Below, piece after piece: positions 34,061 through 46,981 of a stretch of DNA of 64,000 bases. Location of the stretch: NCBI GenBank assembly GCA_039602395.1, contig JBCNJP010000008.1, positions 18,110,354 to 18,174,353 of the forward strand, given 5' to 3'. Under the pieces are notes generated by a model, which saw nothing but the letters and a program-made list of their open reading frames with translations, was not told the DNA's origin and did no database searches. The first letter of the stretch is position 1; the number at the start of each line of letters is the position of its first letter. Made by a program: the position numbers and the translations under genes. This stretch comes from Deinandra increscens subsp. villosa (Eukaryota; Streptophyta; Magnoliopsida; Asterales; Asteraceae).

Positions 34061-35170
34061 TCTGAAATAAGCAAAGTAATTTATTTTTAGTATTTTCGAT
34101 GTAAAATATTTTTCTTAAAATAAATTGGTAAGGTTTATTTTAAATAAAATCGAGAATTCGATTAGACAACTTTACTTGAGACCACCAAATGAGCCTCATG
34201 AGCAAAATGTGTAACCGGACTGACAACGAGTGTTAATTGCGAGATTCAAGTCATAACTCTCGGTTATGAGGACGCTAAATACAGACGGGTGTATTTTGCG
34301 ATACGTTTAGCCTCATCCATACCCACCTTAATCGTACACATTTATAGTGTGGTGTTTAACGATACTCCAACACTACAAACATGCAGTGAAGCGATAGTAA
34401 TCCCAAATGGTCAATGTGACAGATACGGTGTTGAACGATACGCCAATGTCTCCACCTCGGAAGGTACCCTAAACACCAAGTGTGGTGTGGAACGATCTCC
34501 AACACTGATGTGTCGGTAAATACGTTCCAAGTTTGACTTGATTTTGGACGGCATGAACTATCATTTTTTTATTACCAGATAGGGATATTAATTGCTATTA
34601 ATATTGTTGATCGTTAGACACGAACGATAAACCCTATCATCATTCGGGACTCGTATTTTAGATAACTTATTAAAATATCTAATTGTCGCGAATGATTAAT
34701 TGTGTGTTAACGGCATTAGGTCATGGTCTTGCTAGAGCCGTATTAGCAAGACCATTAGGGACATAAAATATGTAAAAGCGGACAACCACATGGAAGGCAA
34801 CTTGGTGCATTCTTGGATCTGTTCAGCTCCCACTGGCCTTCAGACTCCTTTTGGCGAGTGTCCATGCTTCAGGTCTTGATTTTTACAAAATTGACATTTA
34901 CAAAACTGTAAACCTAGCTCTAGTTACAACTTTGAAACCCTAAAACGCGAGTCCACCAAAACAAGAATTATAAACAATCATTGGGCCAATTAGAGAAAAA
35001 CAACACGCCATTCAATAAATATATATTTAAATCAAAGGGGTCGGCCGTAACACACAATAATATAAAATACGAATTAAACAAGTAATCGATTCGCAATCTG
35101 GAATTGAATCGAAATTTCGAACTACCGGTTACGAAAATACTGATTCTGATTTACGCGCGGTGATCGAGGC
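34061..35170 (-). other. 5' leader of element N2
   Basis: Non-coding and homologous to 8438-9760. It contains three hairpin motifs at about 34352-34374, 34430-34449 and 34483-34508 (ggtgt...aacgata...ccaac). The PBS region near 35170 (gctatggtacc) is strongly mutated. Confidence 0.55.
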
Positions 35171-35181
35171 TATGGTACCGT

Positions 35182-36357
35182 TATTGGGTTTTACAGTGGA
35201 TATCCGGGTTGCCCATTTTAATTTTATTACCGAATAATTAACGGGTTAATTATCTAAAACCAGATACGTAGCGGAAAATCTTTTACAACGCGAATAATGT
35301 AAAAACCTTAGACAGGATCTGATCATCATATACACGCAAATACAAAAAATTAAATACAATTATCTAAAGCAAGTTAGATATACCTTGGTGGAATCTGAAC
35401 ACACGTTCGAAACACCAGGATTCGACGAACTAGCTCTTGGTTGAAGGGTAACGCCGGACTCAAAACGTTAAGTCAGATCTTCAACAACGTGAGAAGACGG
35501 CAAATCAGGCACCGGGATCGCATTTAACAGGCGGATCGTAAGCGGTTGTGGTAACGAAATGGTGTTGAGTATCGAGACACCCAGATTCGAGATATCCGCG
35601 GTGCGCGAAACTGGAATAGTCCTGAAGACAATATCCATGGCAGCGCGTGGCGGTGGCGGAAGGGGCACGGTGGTGCCGGCTGGATATAGCAGCGTCGGCC
35701 ACGTGGTCGGTTTCTCGGACACGGCGGCGATGGGGGACGAGAACATCGGTCTCGGTGGTGTCGGCAGGGCCAAGATTACCTCACGTTGATCGGCCCGCGG
35801 TGGCTCGACCGAAGCAGCGACGGTGGCAACCGCAGATGTGGTGGAGGCAACCGCTTTCTCTTCGGTGGCTCGGGCGACGATGGCGGCTGCTTTGAGGCGA
35901 GTGGTTGCTCTGGCTAGTCATGGGTCCATCGGAAGAGGGCCAGCGACGGTGGTGGTTAGCGGTCGGTGATCCAAGGGAGAGTGACGGCGAGAGTGAGAGA
36001 GAGATTAGGATTTTTGGCCTTTTCTCCTTTTACTAAATGATTTCCTAATCCCTTAAAAGGACTCCTTGGGCCTCTAACAGGTAAAAGCCCAATGAATAGC
36101 CCAACACACACAAACCCAATTAATTGTTAATCAAGTAACAATTAAATAATTTCGACTAAAACTTCGTAAACCGTTTTATGATTAAAATTTGTTTCGTAGT
36201 ATTATTAAATAAGTATTTATTTATTTATTTATTTATTTCCGTTTAATTATAATTATTATAATTAGTTTATTAGATCGTTGACCACCGTGTAACTCTTACG
36301 GGTCAATACCGGGTCGATAACGTTTAATTGTGGGTCCAGGACACTTAATATCCAACA
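35182..36357 (-). repeat. 5' LTR of element N2
   Basis: About 1.18 kb, from TATTGGG (TG mutated to TA) to TCCAACA. It shares gtgtaactcttacggg and the GC-rich CGG stretch with the N1 LTR. A TTTA microsatellite lies at 36205-36240. Confidence 0.7.
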
Positions 36358-37430
36358 TAGCCAACATAGAGTCAAAATCCCACAAAGTTTAGAATCCAAA
36401 AGACAAAACCGTAAAACGGTACAAAGATATTTTTAAAACCAAAATAGATATAATAAGGCTAAAGGGAATGGGACTCCACCTACGGGAAGTGGGGCATAAA
36501 GTTAGATGGAGACATCTGATGCGAGGCCCTTGGCATGTCATCGTACTTTGGGGAGGCCCTGCGCCCGCGTGGGGGGCTAAATGTCTCACAAAGCTCACAA
36601 TTCGCTACACGAGTAAAACTCTCGTTCTGCAGGTAGCGGAGGTCAGTAATCTGCTGATCAAAATGCTGAACTAGATCCCCAAACCGATTATCCATGTGGG
36701 CATGCAGCTGTGCTATGCGAACCTGGACATTAGCAAAAGTAGGGGTGGAATATCATGCACGTTCACTGGCTCGGACTCCCTATAGTTCCACTGTTGTTGT
36801 ACTGGGTGATCTAATGCTTCTAGGAGACCCTCCCAACTCATGTTCTCTCTCAGCTCATCAATGGTGAAGGCCACCGACTGACATGCCTCAGAAGCGGGGT
36901 TGTATGTGGGGCTGAGTGAATGTTGTACCTGTGCATTCTGCTGCTCCTATTCTGCTTCTTCACGTACCCTGGGTAGTGGATCCCAAACCCTCTTATCACC
37001 ATCATTCAACCTATACGGTTTCACACTCAACACCATTTCCATATTCCAGCACATGGTCAAATCTACCTCTTTTACTCCTTCGGTTTTAGTACACCCTCTC
37101 TTTCGAACCTCGAACTGCTTTGTCAGATGGCTGGTTATTACATCCCTGACTAACCAACTCGACTGTCTACTACCACTGCATCGTTTGAATAGGTGAAGCA
37201 ACCAATCGCGATGTTGCAATGGGTACCTGTATGCATGCAGTAAAGGAAGAACAAATCTCTGAGAGATACGGCACCACAATCATGCCTTGCAGTCATAGTT
37301 CCCGCGATCACCCGATGCAAATATGGGTAGAGAGGATCATGGATCTAGGTACTCTTTGTGTTGACAACATCGCTTGTCTTTGGTGTCAGCAGCATTGAAT
37401 TGCAGGTATCAGTGAGCTTTGGCCATTGCT
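36358..37430 (-). other. Possible retroelement coding remnant
   Basis: Minus-strand open pieces at 37279-36947 (110 codons) and 36695-36480 (71 codons), plus readable stretches between them, suggest an old protein. I cannot assign a family. The position, downstream of the gypsy pol on the same strand, would fit the 3' open reading frame of an Athila-like element, but I see no diagnostic motif. Confidence 0.25.
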
Positions 37431-40039
37431 ATAAGTAGAAAGTGAAATCAATTAAAATGAGCTAACACTATGATAACCGACTGACCGAGATCGAAAAACT
37501 ATAAAACTGAGTTCAGAGGTCTCATACGGGTTAGGGAGGTGTAAAAAATTAGTTGAAACGCTCACTAGATGCTCAGAATGAAAAATTATAATTTTGGTCA
37601 GAGGGCTTTCACGGCCTGGGTCTGGCCGCGAAAGGTTGATCATGGGCTAGGTCAGACCACGCCAAGCCGTGAACAGTTGTTCACTGATCACAGGGTAGAT
37701 CGCAGGCTTCACGGCCTGCAGAAGCCGTATACGGCTGCTTCACGACGTGCAGGGCGTGAAACTCATCAGGTTTGAAAAAAAACTTTCCAGATTTCTCGAT
37801 TTTTACCCAAATTGAATATGGTTTGGGCCTTTATCCTCGGATTCTCACACCCTCCCCCTCCGCCCCCTGCCAGGGACGAGGAGAGCGAGTGTGCGATGGT
37901 TGCATGTATCAGTATCTCGCAGAAGCTTCAGATTAAGTCAAAGTGCTTCTAAAGGTAAACACACACAGACAACAGTCCACTAACGTACACGATAGACCAC
38001 TTATTTATATATACACAAACGGTGGAATTAAGTGTTCAAATGGGTCCCAGGTTAACTCTAAGACAATGTAATAAAACACGGAGAATACAAACACGGAGTA
38101 ATAACGAACTTAGGTTGTGAAGCCTATCGAACTGTCCCCAAACTACCCTTCTCAAGATCCCTTGTCCCAACCGCTAGCTAATTACCTGCAATATGAACTA
38201 AAACATGTCAACAACAAAATTTGTTAGTGAGCCGCAACTAGTGACTCCAAACGAAATTATTTAACTCATTCTCCGATATACATAGGCCTATTGTGAATCC
38301 TGGGTCCTGCCTAAGGCCAAAACTTAATCCAGACAACACAAGCGTGTGCCCCTGTATTTCCTTCATGTCTATAACATATATGGCGTTCCATCATACCATC
38401 GTAATTTAATACTAGGTATCGCGGGGGTATGAGCCAGTACCGACTCCCTATACAGTTGTAAGGATCAAATATATGCTTCACCGCCACGACTTAAGGACCC
38501 TGATGACCCAAGTAATATCCCCATGAATGAATATTACCCAACAATAACTAACCACGCAATTCACAACAAATAACTGTAAAACTAACATAGCATATTAGGA
38601 ATAAATAATTTAAAAACAGTTCATATGCAGCCCTAAAACGTAAGTAAAATAGGGGAAGCTAACGGAAGTCACAGATATTAGAAATTGAGTAAAGGTCACA
38701 AACTTGTTCCTCATCATAGATGCAAATGACCTAACACATATAATTAAATCCTAAGATTCTGAAATTATAGTGTTGCATTAACAGGTTCTCAATTTAGTCC
38801 AATACTCCAATTCTTACTTTAACCGGATCATCATAACTTTCAAAGTTAAAATGATACAACTGTTAGAAACTGAACCGGGTAATAATCTGTGTAACATTGT
38901 GCCAATTACCCTCTTCAACTTACTACTGATTCTGATTAAAGATTCTGATCAGTTTGCAAACTGAGTATGAATACGAGCGTATTCAACTTAAGTGACACGG
39001 CCATATTCATATGTTATGAATATTGACTTTCTTGCTACATGCAATACGGCGTATTCTAAGCAAACTGATACGGTTAGGTTCTTGCATATGGCTGTATTAC
39101 CATAACTTCATAAGGGCGTATTCAAGCTGTTCATTCTTTTAACATGAATACGGCTGAAATGACTTATATGCCATATGGGCGTATTCATGCATTTCTTCCC
39201 CTTTTCGGCCATCCGACCCGTGATACAGTCGTATTACCCTTAGAGGATACGGTAGTATTTCTTGGAACAAAATACAAACTTGGTTATTTATTTGATTTTA
39301 CTTTGTTTTAGCTACTGATTTGATTACCAAAGCTCTTGTAATCATTTACCAAGTAAATTAGACTATCCATTGCATTCAGTAACATCCATTAATTTATTCT
39401 AATGACCAAGAATAGGATATGTATACATTTTCATAAATTGTATCAAACTTAGAAACTAACCTCTTATGGATGATTCTCCTGGCTCTTATTGTTCCAGTAC
39501 AACCTCCAGATGATCCTAAACCCTCGAGACTGTATCTGCATGTGATAGTCATAGCTCAATTAACAAACTTTCCAAATTTGGTAATTTTGCTTATTCATGT
39601 ACAATCTAGCCTCATACCTTGATTTGTCTCAACTTCTGGAACAATTGACTGGTGCTTGATGATTCTCACATCATCTCTGTAACAGATATCAATCATTCAT
39701 TAGTTCTAACACTAAACATTCATCTAATTCTTGTGATGAGAGTGCTTAGAAATTTACCACAAGATTGCACCCTTTTAATCTTGTTTCCTCGCTCGCTTTA
39801 AATACTTGGAGTCCCTCTGGTTGAACTAGAGCAGAGAGAGTAGATGGTTTTCAAGAAAACAGCTACCCAAATGACCAAAATCTGGTCAATATTTGGTTAT
39901 ATCGCCTTGAATTGATACGGGCGTATCATCTTTATATGATACGGCCGTATCTCGTCATCGGTGTTAAAACACGTACCGGATCGTTTCCAGATCATAACAA
40001 AGATAGAAACTGAGAATCTAGTCATTAATTGTGTTGAAT
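37431..40039. other. Long non-coding stretch with ACGGCC-type iterated motifs
   Basis: No coding frame over 70 codons is convincing. 37600-37765 has repeated cacggcctg/gccgtgaa motifs. 38970-39260 and 39910-39960 have repeated atacggccgtatt/gggcgtattc motifs. The pattern resembles the leader arrays of the neighbouring copia elements. It probably belongs to the untranslated part of the Athila-like element. Confidence 0.45.
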
Positions 40040-40324
40040 TGTTAGAACCGAAGAAGTATACATCAATGAAGCACTGGGAGAGGTTAGACAGACCTCTCCT
40101 CTCAACACAAGACCTAATGAATAGAAGTCTACATTGCTAAGCTAGACTCCACCTATTTATAGGTGACACTGCCCAACGTACCAGTCTACTTAGCATACCA
40201 TTTGGTATACTTCTAGCGTACCAATTGGTATGCTGCATGGTACGTTGGCAACCTAGCCTAATCCACAATCTAGACTATTACATAATTCGCACAGTAACGA
40301 CCACACCTGGAACATGCTCTAACA
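40040..40324 (-). repeat. Solo LTR (T-related)
   Basis: 285 bp, TGTTAGAACCG to TGCTCTAACA. It has inverted GTACCA/TGGTAC motifs and a TATTTATAGG promoter signature on the minus strand. No internal region is attached and no 5-bp target duplication is visible (tgaat versus gtcgg). Confidence 0.6.
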
Positions 40325-41093
40325 GTCGGGTAACCGAATACTGATATGACCGCGATACGATCTGCAAAAAGTTTTATAAAACCATAAAACTTCCTTGTTG
40401 TAATTCTCAGACGGATCTGATTTTATCAGTATTTCTACACGGATTGACCCCCAAAACATCCCCAAACTTGATTTTATGAAAAGGGCTCAAGAAAATGGGG
40501 TGGCAATGAAGACCTGGTTCGAAAATTGGGGTTTTTTTTGGTTGTATACATCAAAGGTTTTATCTTGATATAGTAGTCATGTGGTCTTACTCGAATGGTC
40601 ATCCCCATATTCAAGATTTGTAGAAACTTTTAAAAGAATTCGGATGGGGATGGAGAAAGCGATCCAAAGAAGCAAGCATAGTTTAAGAAAACAAGAATGG
40701 AGAATGAATTAGTGTACCCTTGATGATGCGTGGATGATGAATCCTGTTGACGTAAGAAAAGAAACCGTGAACGGAGTATGTGAGCATGGGGTAGGGGAGA
40801 GCTATCGGATGGTGTATGGTTTGGGGTAATGTGGTCCAGAAAAGTTTTAAGGAGAAAGGACAAAATCTTTAGTTAAAATAAGTCACGGCCTGCAGGCCGT
40901 GAGCCTAGTTTTCATGGCTAAGACCAAGCCTTGAGGCTTCCTTGTTAGGCCCATTCTCGATGACAGCAGCAGTGCCCGGTGACCGACTCTCTTTTCCTGC
41001 GTGTGTAACTAGTGAGACGACTCTCACGGCCTAGCAAAATGTGAGAGGGTAATTTTTGAATTTTTCTTATTTATATTAATATTATACTTATAT

Positions 41094-41124
<31 letters not shown>

Positions 41125-41536
41125 CTTCAAATATTTTAGCACCTATAACATGAAAATACGCATATATGTATATATATAATAAAATATAACATATGCTAAC
41201 ACAATCACGCAATCAAGAAACGCAAATGACATAAATTCTAATTAACGGGAATTTTTCTATCAATCCTAGCACATTGTCATATAAGCTCAATTATTAAAGA
41301 ATAGCGTACCTGATTGCTGATCCAATTCCTACAAAAGGAAATTAACAAAACCACATAAAAATCAGAGAAAAATTAAAATGACAAATATAGAAACACGGGT
41401 TACCTCTCGTGAAGCGCTTAATTTATTTACGAGTCTTTACCTTGACTCGGCCCCTGTGAATCATTCAGGGGGTAAAAATCGTATACAGATCGATTCTATG
41501 GATCAGACGGAAGGTTTGTCATTGATTCGTGTCGAA
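40325..41536. other. Non-coding stretch with palindrome and AT microsatellite
   Basis: A 20-bp perfect palindrome at 40883-40902 (TCACGGCCTG and its complement) and an (AT)n microsatellite at about 41096-41125. ORF 40630-40863 on the minus strand is not protein-like. 41395-41480 resembles the region near gypsy polypurine tracts (cgtgaagcgctt), but I could not place an LTR. Confidence 0.4.
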
Positions 41537-41831
41537 TGATTACATGACCAAAGGAGTATACAAACGTTTAAGCTCCAGGGGAGGTTGGACAGAACCTCCC
41601 CTCTCAACACAGACACTAGACAGAAACTTACACAAAATTACAAAGATAACACTATTTATACTAAACTTTCTGTCCGAACTGGGGTACCTCCGAACCTGGA
41701 GTTCGGACCACCTTAGGACACCCCCGAACTTGGAGTTCGACTAAGGTTCGAACCCCAGATCTTTTCCACTCTCAAATCTGTCTGTTCGTCAATTCGAACA
41801 GTAACGACCACACAAGGTTCATGCACTAATA
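41537..41831 (-). repeat. Second solo LTR of the same family as 40040-40324
   Basis: 295 bp sharing ggagtatac, cctcccctctcaacacaga and cagtaacgaccacac with the first. Its promoter-proximal inverted motifs are CCGAAC/GTTCGGA instead of GTACCA/TGGTAC. No target duplication is visible. Confidence 0.55.
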
Positions 41832-41944
41832 GGGGGCTTCTGGAAGCTCAGATCTTCCACATAAGTTCTACTGGCGGGCCCTTCGATATATCGTTTCAGC
41901 CTGTGGCCATTTACCTTGAATGGGTGTCCATCCTCCTCCACTGT

Positions 41945-44937
41945 CTACACTTCCCCATACAAAAACACCTGCGTGATAGTGTATGGACCACTCCACCTAG
42001 ACCGTAATTTACTTGGAAATAAATTCAGACGAGAGTTGTATAGCAACACACGATCCCCATAATTGAACTCTTTCTTCTCCTTGAGTTTCTGATCATGCAT
42101 TTTTGTCATTTTCACTGTGTATCGCCAAACATTCTTGTATGATGCCTCTCTCAGCTCCTGCAACTCGTTCAGTTGCAGAAAGCGCTCCTCACTAGATTTC
42201 ATCAAGTCCATGTTCACTGTGCGCATAGCCCAATACGATTTATGTTCTAGCTCCATGGGCATTTGACACGACATTCCATACACTAGCCTGAAGGGAGTTG
42301 TTCCAATTGGTGTTTTATATGCTGTACGGAAGGCCCACAGTACGTCATCAAATTTCTCGAACCAGTCTTTCCGATGAACGTTGCATGTCCTTCCTAAGTA
42401 CGTTTGATCCCTCTATTTGACACCTCGAACTATCCACTAGTTTATGGATGGTAGGGTTTTACAAGTCTATGGTTAACTCCGTATCTCTTCTAGGGCTTTT
42501 CCATCTAGAAGTTGCAGAAATGAGTGCCTCGGTAAGTGATCAAGGCCTTTGGTGACCGAAGCGTGCAAACAACTTCTTCATAAATTTAGTAACAAATCGC
42601 ACGTCGTTGGTTGGTTAGGCTTGGGCCTCTACCCATTTAGAAAGGTAACCGACGAAGACGAATATATACTTGTTTCCATATGATGACGGAAATGGCCCCA
42701 TGAAATCAATACCCCAGACATCAAATATCTCGTAGGCCTGGGTCGGATTTTACGGCATCTCATTTCTGGATGATATGTTTCCAGCCCTCTAGCATGCGTC
42801 ACATCCTCTCACAAGTTCATGGGCATCCTTGAATATTGTGGGCCAATAGAAACCGGAGTCTAGTACTTTTCTTGCCATATTGTTGGCTGCATTTTGGCCT
42901 CCGATCGGCGCGTCATGACAATGATGCAGACTTTTATGCGCTTCCTCGCCGAAAACGCAAAGGTGAATGACTTGATCAGCTCCTGTTTGATTGAGGAATG
43001 GATCCTCCCATATGTAGTATTTCACGTCCACAAAGAATTTGCGACGTTGCTAATATGTCATGCCCTTCCTGACAACACCCCGACTGGATAGATCGCGAAG
43101 TCCTCGAACCAGGGGGTTTCATCTTGTTCGACGGGGCCTTCATGAGCAGAGATGGTGAACAAGGATTTATATAGGTATTTTTCGGTAATTTTGGGTTCGT
43201 TGTTCTGGACTTCAGGGTTCTCCAGACGGGATAGGTAGTCCGTAGCGACGTTTTCAGCTCCCATCTTGTCGATTATTTCAATATCGAACTCCTGGAGCAG
43301 CAAGATCCATCTGATTAAGCGTGGCTTCGCATCTTTCTTATTAAATAGGTACTTGATCGCTGCGTGGTCAGTGAAGACTTTCGTATTTGAGAGCACGAGG
43401 TAAAAGCTGAATTTGTCAAAATCTTAGACCACAACAAGTAGCTCCTTCTTAGTAGTGGTGTAATTCCCTTGGGCATCGTCAAGGGTTTTGTTTGCGTAGT
43501 AGATTGGATGGAATCACTTGTCCTTATGCTACCTAAGGACTGCTCCGACGACATGGTCGCATGCGCCGCACATTAGCTCGAATGGAAATGACAAATCAGG
43601 TGCCATCATGATAGGATCCTTGACCAACTTTTCCTTTATTAGATCGAAGGCACGAATACAGTAAGCGGAGATATTGAATGGCACATCTTTCTCAAGCAAT
43701 TGGGTCATGGGTCGAGTGATTTTTGAGAAATCTTTGATGAAGTGGCGATAAAACCCCGCATGACCCAGGAAACTACTGACAACTTTGACATTGGTGGGGT
43801 GAGGTAGCTTACTAATTTTTTTGATCTTTGTTCTGTCTACCTCAACCCTTGCTTTGCATATATTTGTGACCAAGCACGATGCCCTCTGTGACCATAAAAT
43901 GGCACTTGTCCTAGTTAAGCACCAGATTTGTTTCCTCGCACCTAGCCATCATTTTGTCAAGGTTTCTCAAGCACGTCTCAAATGAGTCCCCATATACTGA
44001 AATGTCATCCATGAAATCCTCCATGGAATCCCCGATCATTTCGCTAAATATCGAGACCATACATCATTGAAAGGTCGCAGGCGCACTCCAGAGCCCAAAT
44101 GGCATGCGCCTATAAGTAAAAGTTCTGACAGGGCATGTAAACATTGTCTTTTTTTAATCCTTCGGAGCGATGGGGATCTGAAAGTAGCCTGAGAACCCAT
44201 CAAGAAAACAGTAATAATGCTTTCCTGACAACCTTTCCAACATCTGGTCGATGAAGGGGAGAGGAAAGTGGTCCTTGCGAGTAGCGTCGTTTAACTTTTT
44301 ATAGTCAATGCATACTCACTCGCCACCTAGTCACGGTGCGGGTGGGGACGAACTCATTTTTCTCATTCGTGACCACAGTTATGCCACCCTTTTGAAGCAC
44401 AACTTGCACAGTCTCACCCATTTAGAATCTGAAATTGGGTAGATGAGTCATGCGTCCAGCAGCTTAATCACCTCTTTCTTCACGACCTTCTACATATTTG
44501 GGTTCATTCTTCTTTGATCCTGGGCCACAGGTTTGACCTCTTCTTCCATCAAAATTTTGTGTGTGTAGAATGCGGGATATATCCCTTTGATGTCAGATAT
44601 CTTCCAGGCTATGGCTTGCTGATGCTTCTTCGGAACCTCCAAAAGACTTTGCTTTTGATTGGCTTCAAGGTGGGAGGCTATAATCACTGGTCGCTTGCCT
44701 TGGTCATTAGCTGAATTGGAGCTTCATCAACCACTATTTCTTTATTCTCCCTTTCTCGTCCTCCTTAGTCATTAAAACTAACGGCTGTTACCATCTGCAC
44801 TTCTTGATAAGTGTTGTTAAGGGTCTGGGAATCCTCTTTATCCTTACCACATATATTCTGTAGCATGCTGCCAACAGTGGCCATGATGGAATAAAGGAAA
44901 TAACATGTGTCATGTTGAGTGGCTGGGCGTTTCATGG
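41945..44937 (-). pseudogene. pol: Degraded Athila-like Ty3-gypsy polyprotein (RT, RNase H, integrase)
   Basis: Read on the minus strand, the pieces appear in gypsy order. 44687-44490 has HQQAIAWKISDIKGI...PVAQDQRRMNPNM, the start of RT. Around 44010-43980 there is an EDFMDDIS stretch, the YxDD-type catalytic box. 43873-43529 holds the end of RT (SFLGHAGFYRHFIKDFSKI). 43396-43058 covers the RNase H end and spacer (QEFDIEIIDKMGAENVATDYLSRLENPE). 43031-42789 is the integrase zinc region (CHDAPIGGQNAANN...FYWPTIFKDAHELVRGCDAC). 42283-41945 is the integrase C-terminus (LKEKKEFNYGDRVLLYNSRLNLFPSKLRSRWSGPY cut short here in meaning: a KLRSRWSGPY motif). Many stops and frameshifts make it inactive. 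The LSRLENPE and DIKGI motifs point to the Athila branch. The 5' end is cut by T copy D. Confidence 0.8.
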
Positions 44938-46030
44938 TGTTAGAGCATATTCCTATGCTACCTTGTGTCTCGTGTATTGTATCTAGATCAGAGCTGTTTG
45001 AGTGAGTCTTGGGGTGAACGTACCAAGCCCCGTACCAGTTGGTACGAAGCCAACGTACCAATGGTACGTTGGTTGGTACGTAGCACTTAATGGTAAGTAT
45101 AAATAGGTCGTGTTAGAGAGAGTTCGATAGTTCTGTCATTTTGCTATCTTCTTAAGTGTGTGTTTCTCACTCTAGTCTTTGTGTAACCTCTCTTTGTGAA
45201 TAAATAAAGCAAGTCTTTATTTACATCGTGTTAATTACGTTTTGACCGAAAGATGCAGTAGTAAGGTCCTTCCAGGTACTTACAAGTGGTATTAAGCAAT
45301 CCAGGTTGTTCTACTGCTTTGATTTGGTTAAATTCGAATTTTCTAGTGACAGAAAGTTAGGGTTTCTTTGTTTTTCATGAATTTTCCTCAATACCGAGTG
45401 TTTCTGGTGCTAAAACTAATTTTTGAACATTACTAGAGTGTTTTCGCACATCACTGTTCCAAATTACAGCTCAAAAGGTCAAAAATCACGAAAATCAGTC
45501 GATTTCAGTTTGGTACGTCGTTGGTACGTTGGATGATGATGATGATACGCCAGATGATCTGTTAGTACGCTTAGTGGTACGCTAGGCAATCTTCATAGAT
45601 TTCTGGTACACTGGTTGCTGGTACGCTAGGCAATCTTTATTGGTGGTACGCGACAGTTATTCACTGGTACGCAGGTAGTTACGCCGTACCAAGTTGGTAC
45701 GTTGCTTGATCTGGTACACTGATTTTTTTGGTCCGTTTCTTGGTACGTTGGAGTTTTGGTACATTGGTGGTACGTTGACCTTTGTTGGTACGGAAGTCGA
45801 TATTTTTGTACACTGAGACTAGTTTTGGTACGCTGGCATAATAGTTGTGTTTACTAAAACTGACGTAACTTGAGAACCGTTAAGAGTTACGGGAGCTAAT
45901 ACCAACCAAAATGACTGTCTCTACGAGATCTACACTTTTACTGCCTAACGGCCAGTACCATTCGGTTTAACCCCCAAAATCCGCTTCTAATACCTCCATT
46001 TATGAGTTTGAAGTTTTGAAGTTTGATTTT
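44938..46030 (+). mobile_element. 5' end of T copy D (LTR and leader only)
   Basis: The LTR is 44938-45284 (TGTTAGAGCATATTCC to TACTTACA). It is followed by a mutated PBS (tggtattaagc) and a leader matching copy E up to the gag start region (gagtttgaagttttgaag, about 46000-46020). Gag itself is absent, replaced by unrelated DNA. It is inserted in the gypsy pol. Confidence 0.75.
45510..45845 (+). repeat. Leader array of TGGTACG motifs in T copy D
   Basis: About 11 exact TGGTACG plus variants (tggtaca, tagtacg), in the position where other T copies have TGGTCCG. The LTR of D likewise has GTACCA/TGGTACG palindromes (45020-45085) instead of GGACCA/TGGTCCG. Confidence 0.75.
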
Positions 46031-46127
46031 TTTTGTTTATTTTTTACTTTTATTGACTCTAGTTTGGCCAAAGACGGGAGACCTGCAGGCACAAATACCT
46101 TCCTGGTGAACTAAAACTATTTTGGAT
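46031..46127. other. Unassigned spacer
   Basis: T-rich sequence, then about 60 bp of unknown origin, between copy D and the hAT-like element. Nothing recognised. Confidence 0.3.
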
Positions 46128-46810
46128 TAGGGATGAGCAATTGGTACCTAGTACCCGTACCAGTACCCATACCATACCGGTACCGTACCCGGACCGGTAC
46201 CCGTACCCACATATTCGATACCGGGACCGGGACCTCATTTTGTCAATTTTCGGGACAGGTACCAACCGGGACGGTACCGGGAAAAATTTAAAAAATACCC
46301 GGTAGGGTACCGGTACTCGAAAATATATATAGGTTTTTTATTTAATAAATAAAAACACATTAAAACATATATGATAACTGAAGCATTGTGCATCGATCAT
46401 CAGATCAGAGAGTTAGACACGAACGTCGATTAAGAATCGTACCAGATTTGAGGGTCATCACTAAAAAAACCATTTATATAGGAGCTTAGTTTATTAATTT
46501 GTACCAAGTTTAATTTGAGGTAGCATGTTGAACATACAAAACTTGGTAAGTCTCAGCACCTATTTGTGGAGCACAAAGAAGATTATGAGTTGTTTATTGG
46601 TACTCTAATATTAATTCAATTTCATGATGGTCTTAATATCAATTCACGAAGGGATTTGCTAACCGGGTACCAAACAAGTATAGTACCTAAATCCCGGTAC
46701 CCGTACCGATATATTAGCTACCGGGATCGGTACCCACTTTTCGTTCAAAACGGGACCGGTACCAACCGAGACCGGTACCGGTCGGGTTTGGTACCCGTGC
46801 TCATCCCGTA
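46128..46810. mobile_element. Second GGTACC-rich hAT-like element
   Basis: Ends TAGGGATGAGCAA and GTGCTCATCCCGTA match those of the MITE at 13964-14251. About 190 bp at the left and 150 bp at the right consist of iterated GGTACCGG/CCGGTACC motifs. The middle (46320-46650) is unrelated AT-rich DNA without an ORF of note. I see no clear 8-bp duplication, so it is older or its ends are imprecise. Confidence 0.6.
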
Positions 46811-46981
46811 CAATCAAAAAAGGAAACACTTGACTCAAAATTAAGATCCATAATATTCTAGAATACATAAAGAAAAAATAACCAAATATTGTTGAGACTG
46901 TAATTTGCTAAAATTCAAAAACATTACAATGATTAATTAATCGGTTTTACGTAATATCATTCCAGTACAGTCAGCTCTATT

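Noticed and set aside
41096..41125. CRISPR or regulatory meaning of the AT repeat
   Set aside because: A simple (AT)n microsatellite without regular spacers. No CRISPR-like array exists in the window and the DNA is plant nuclear.
37431..41536. A host gene between the N2 LTR and the gypsy pol
   Set aside because: No frame with coding character, no exon-like conservation, and the region is full of motif repeats and solo LTRs.
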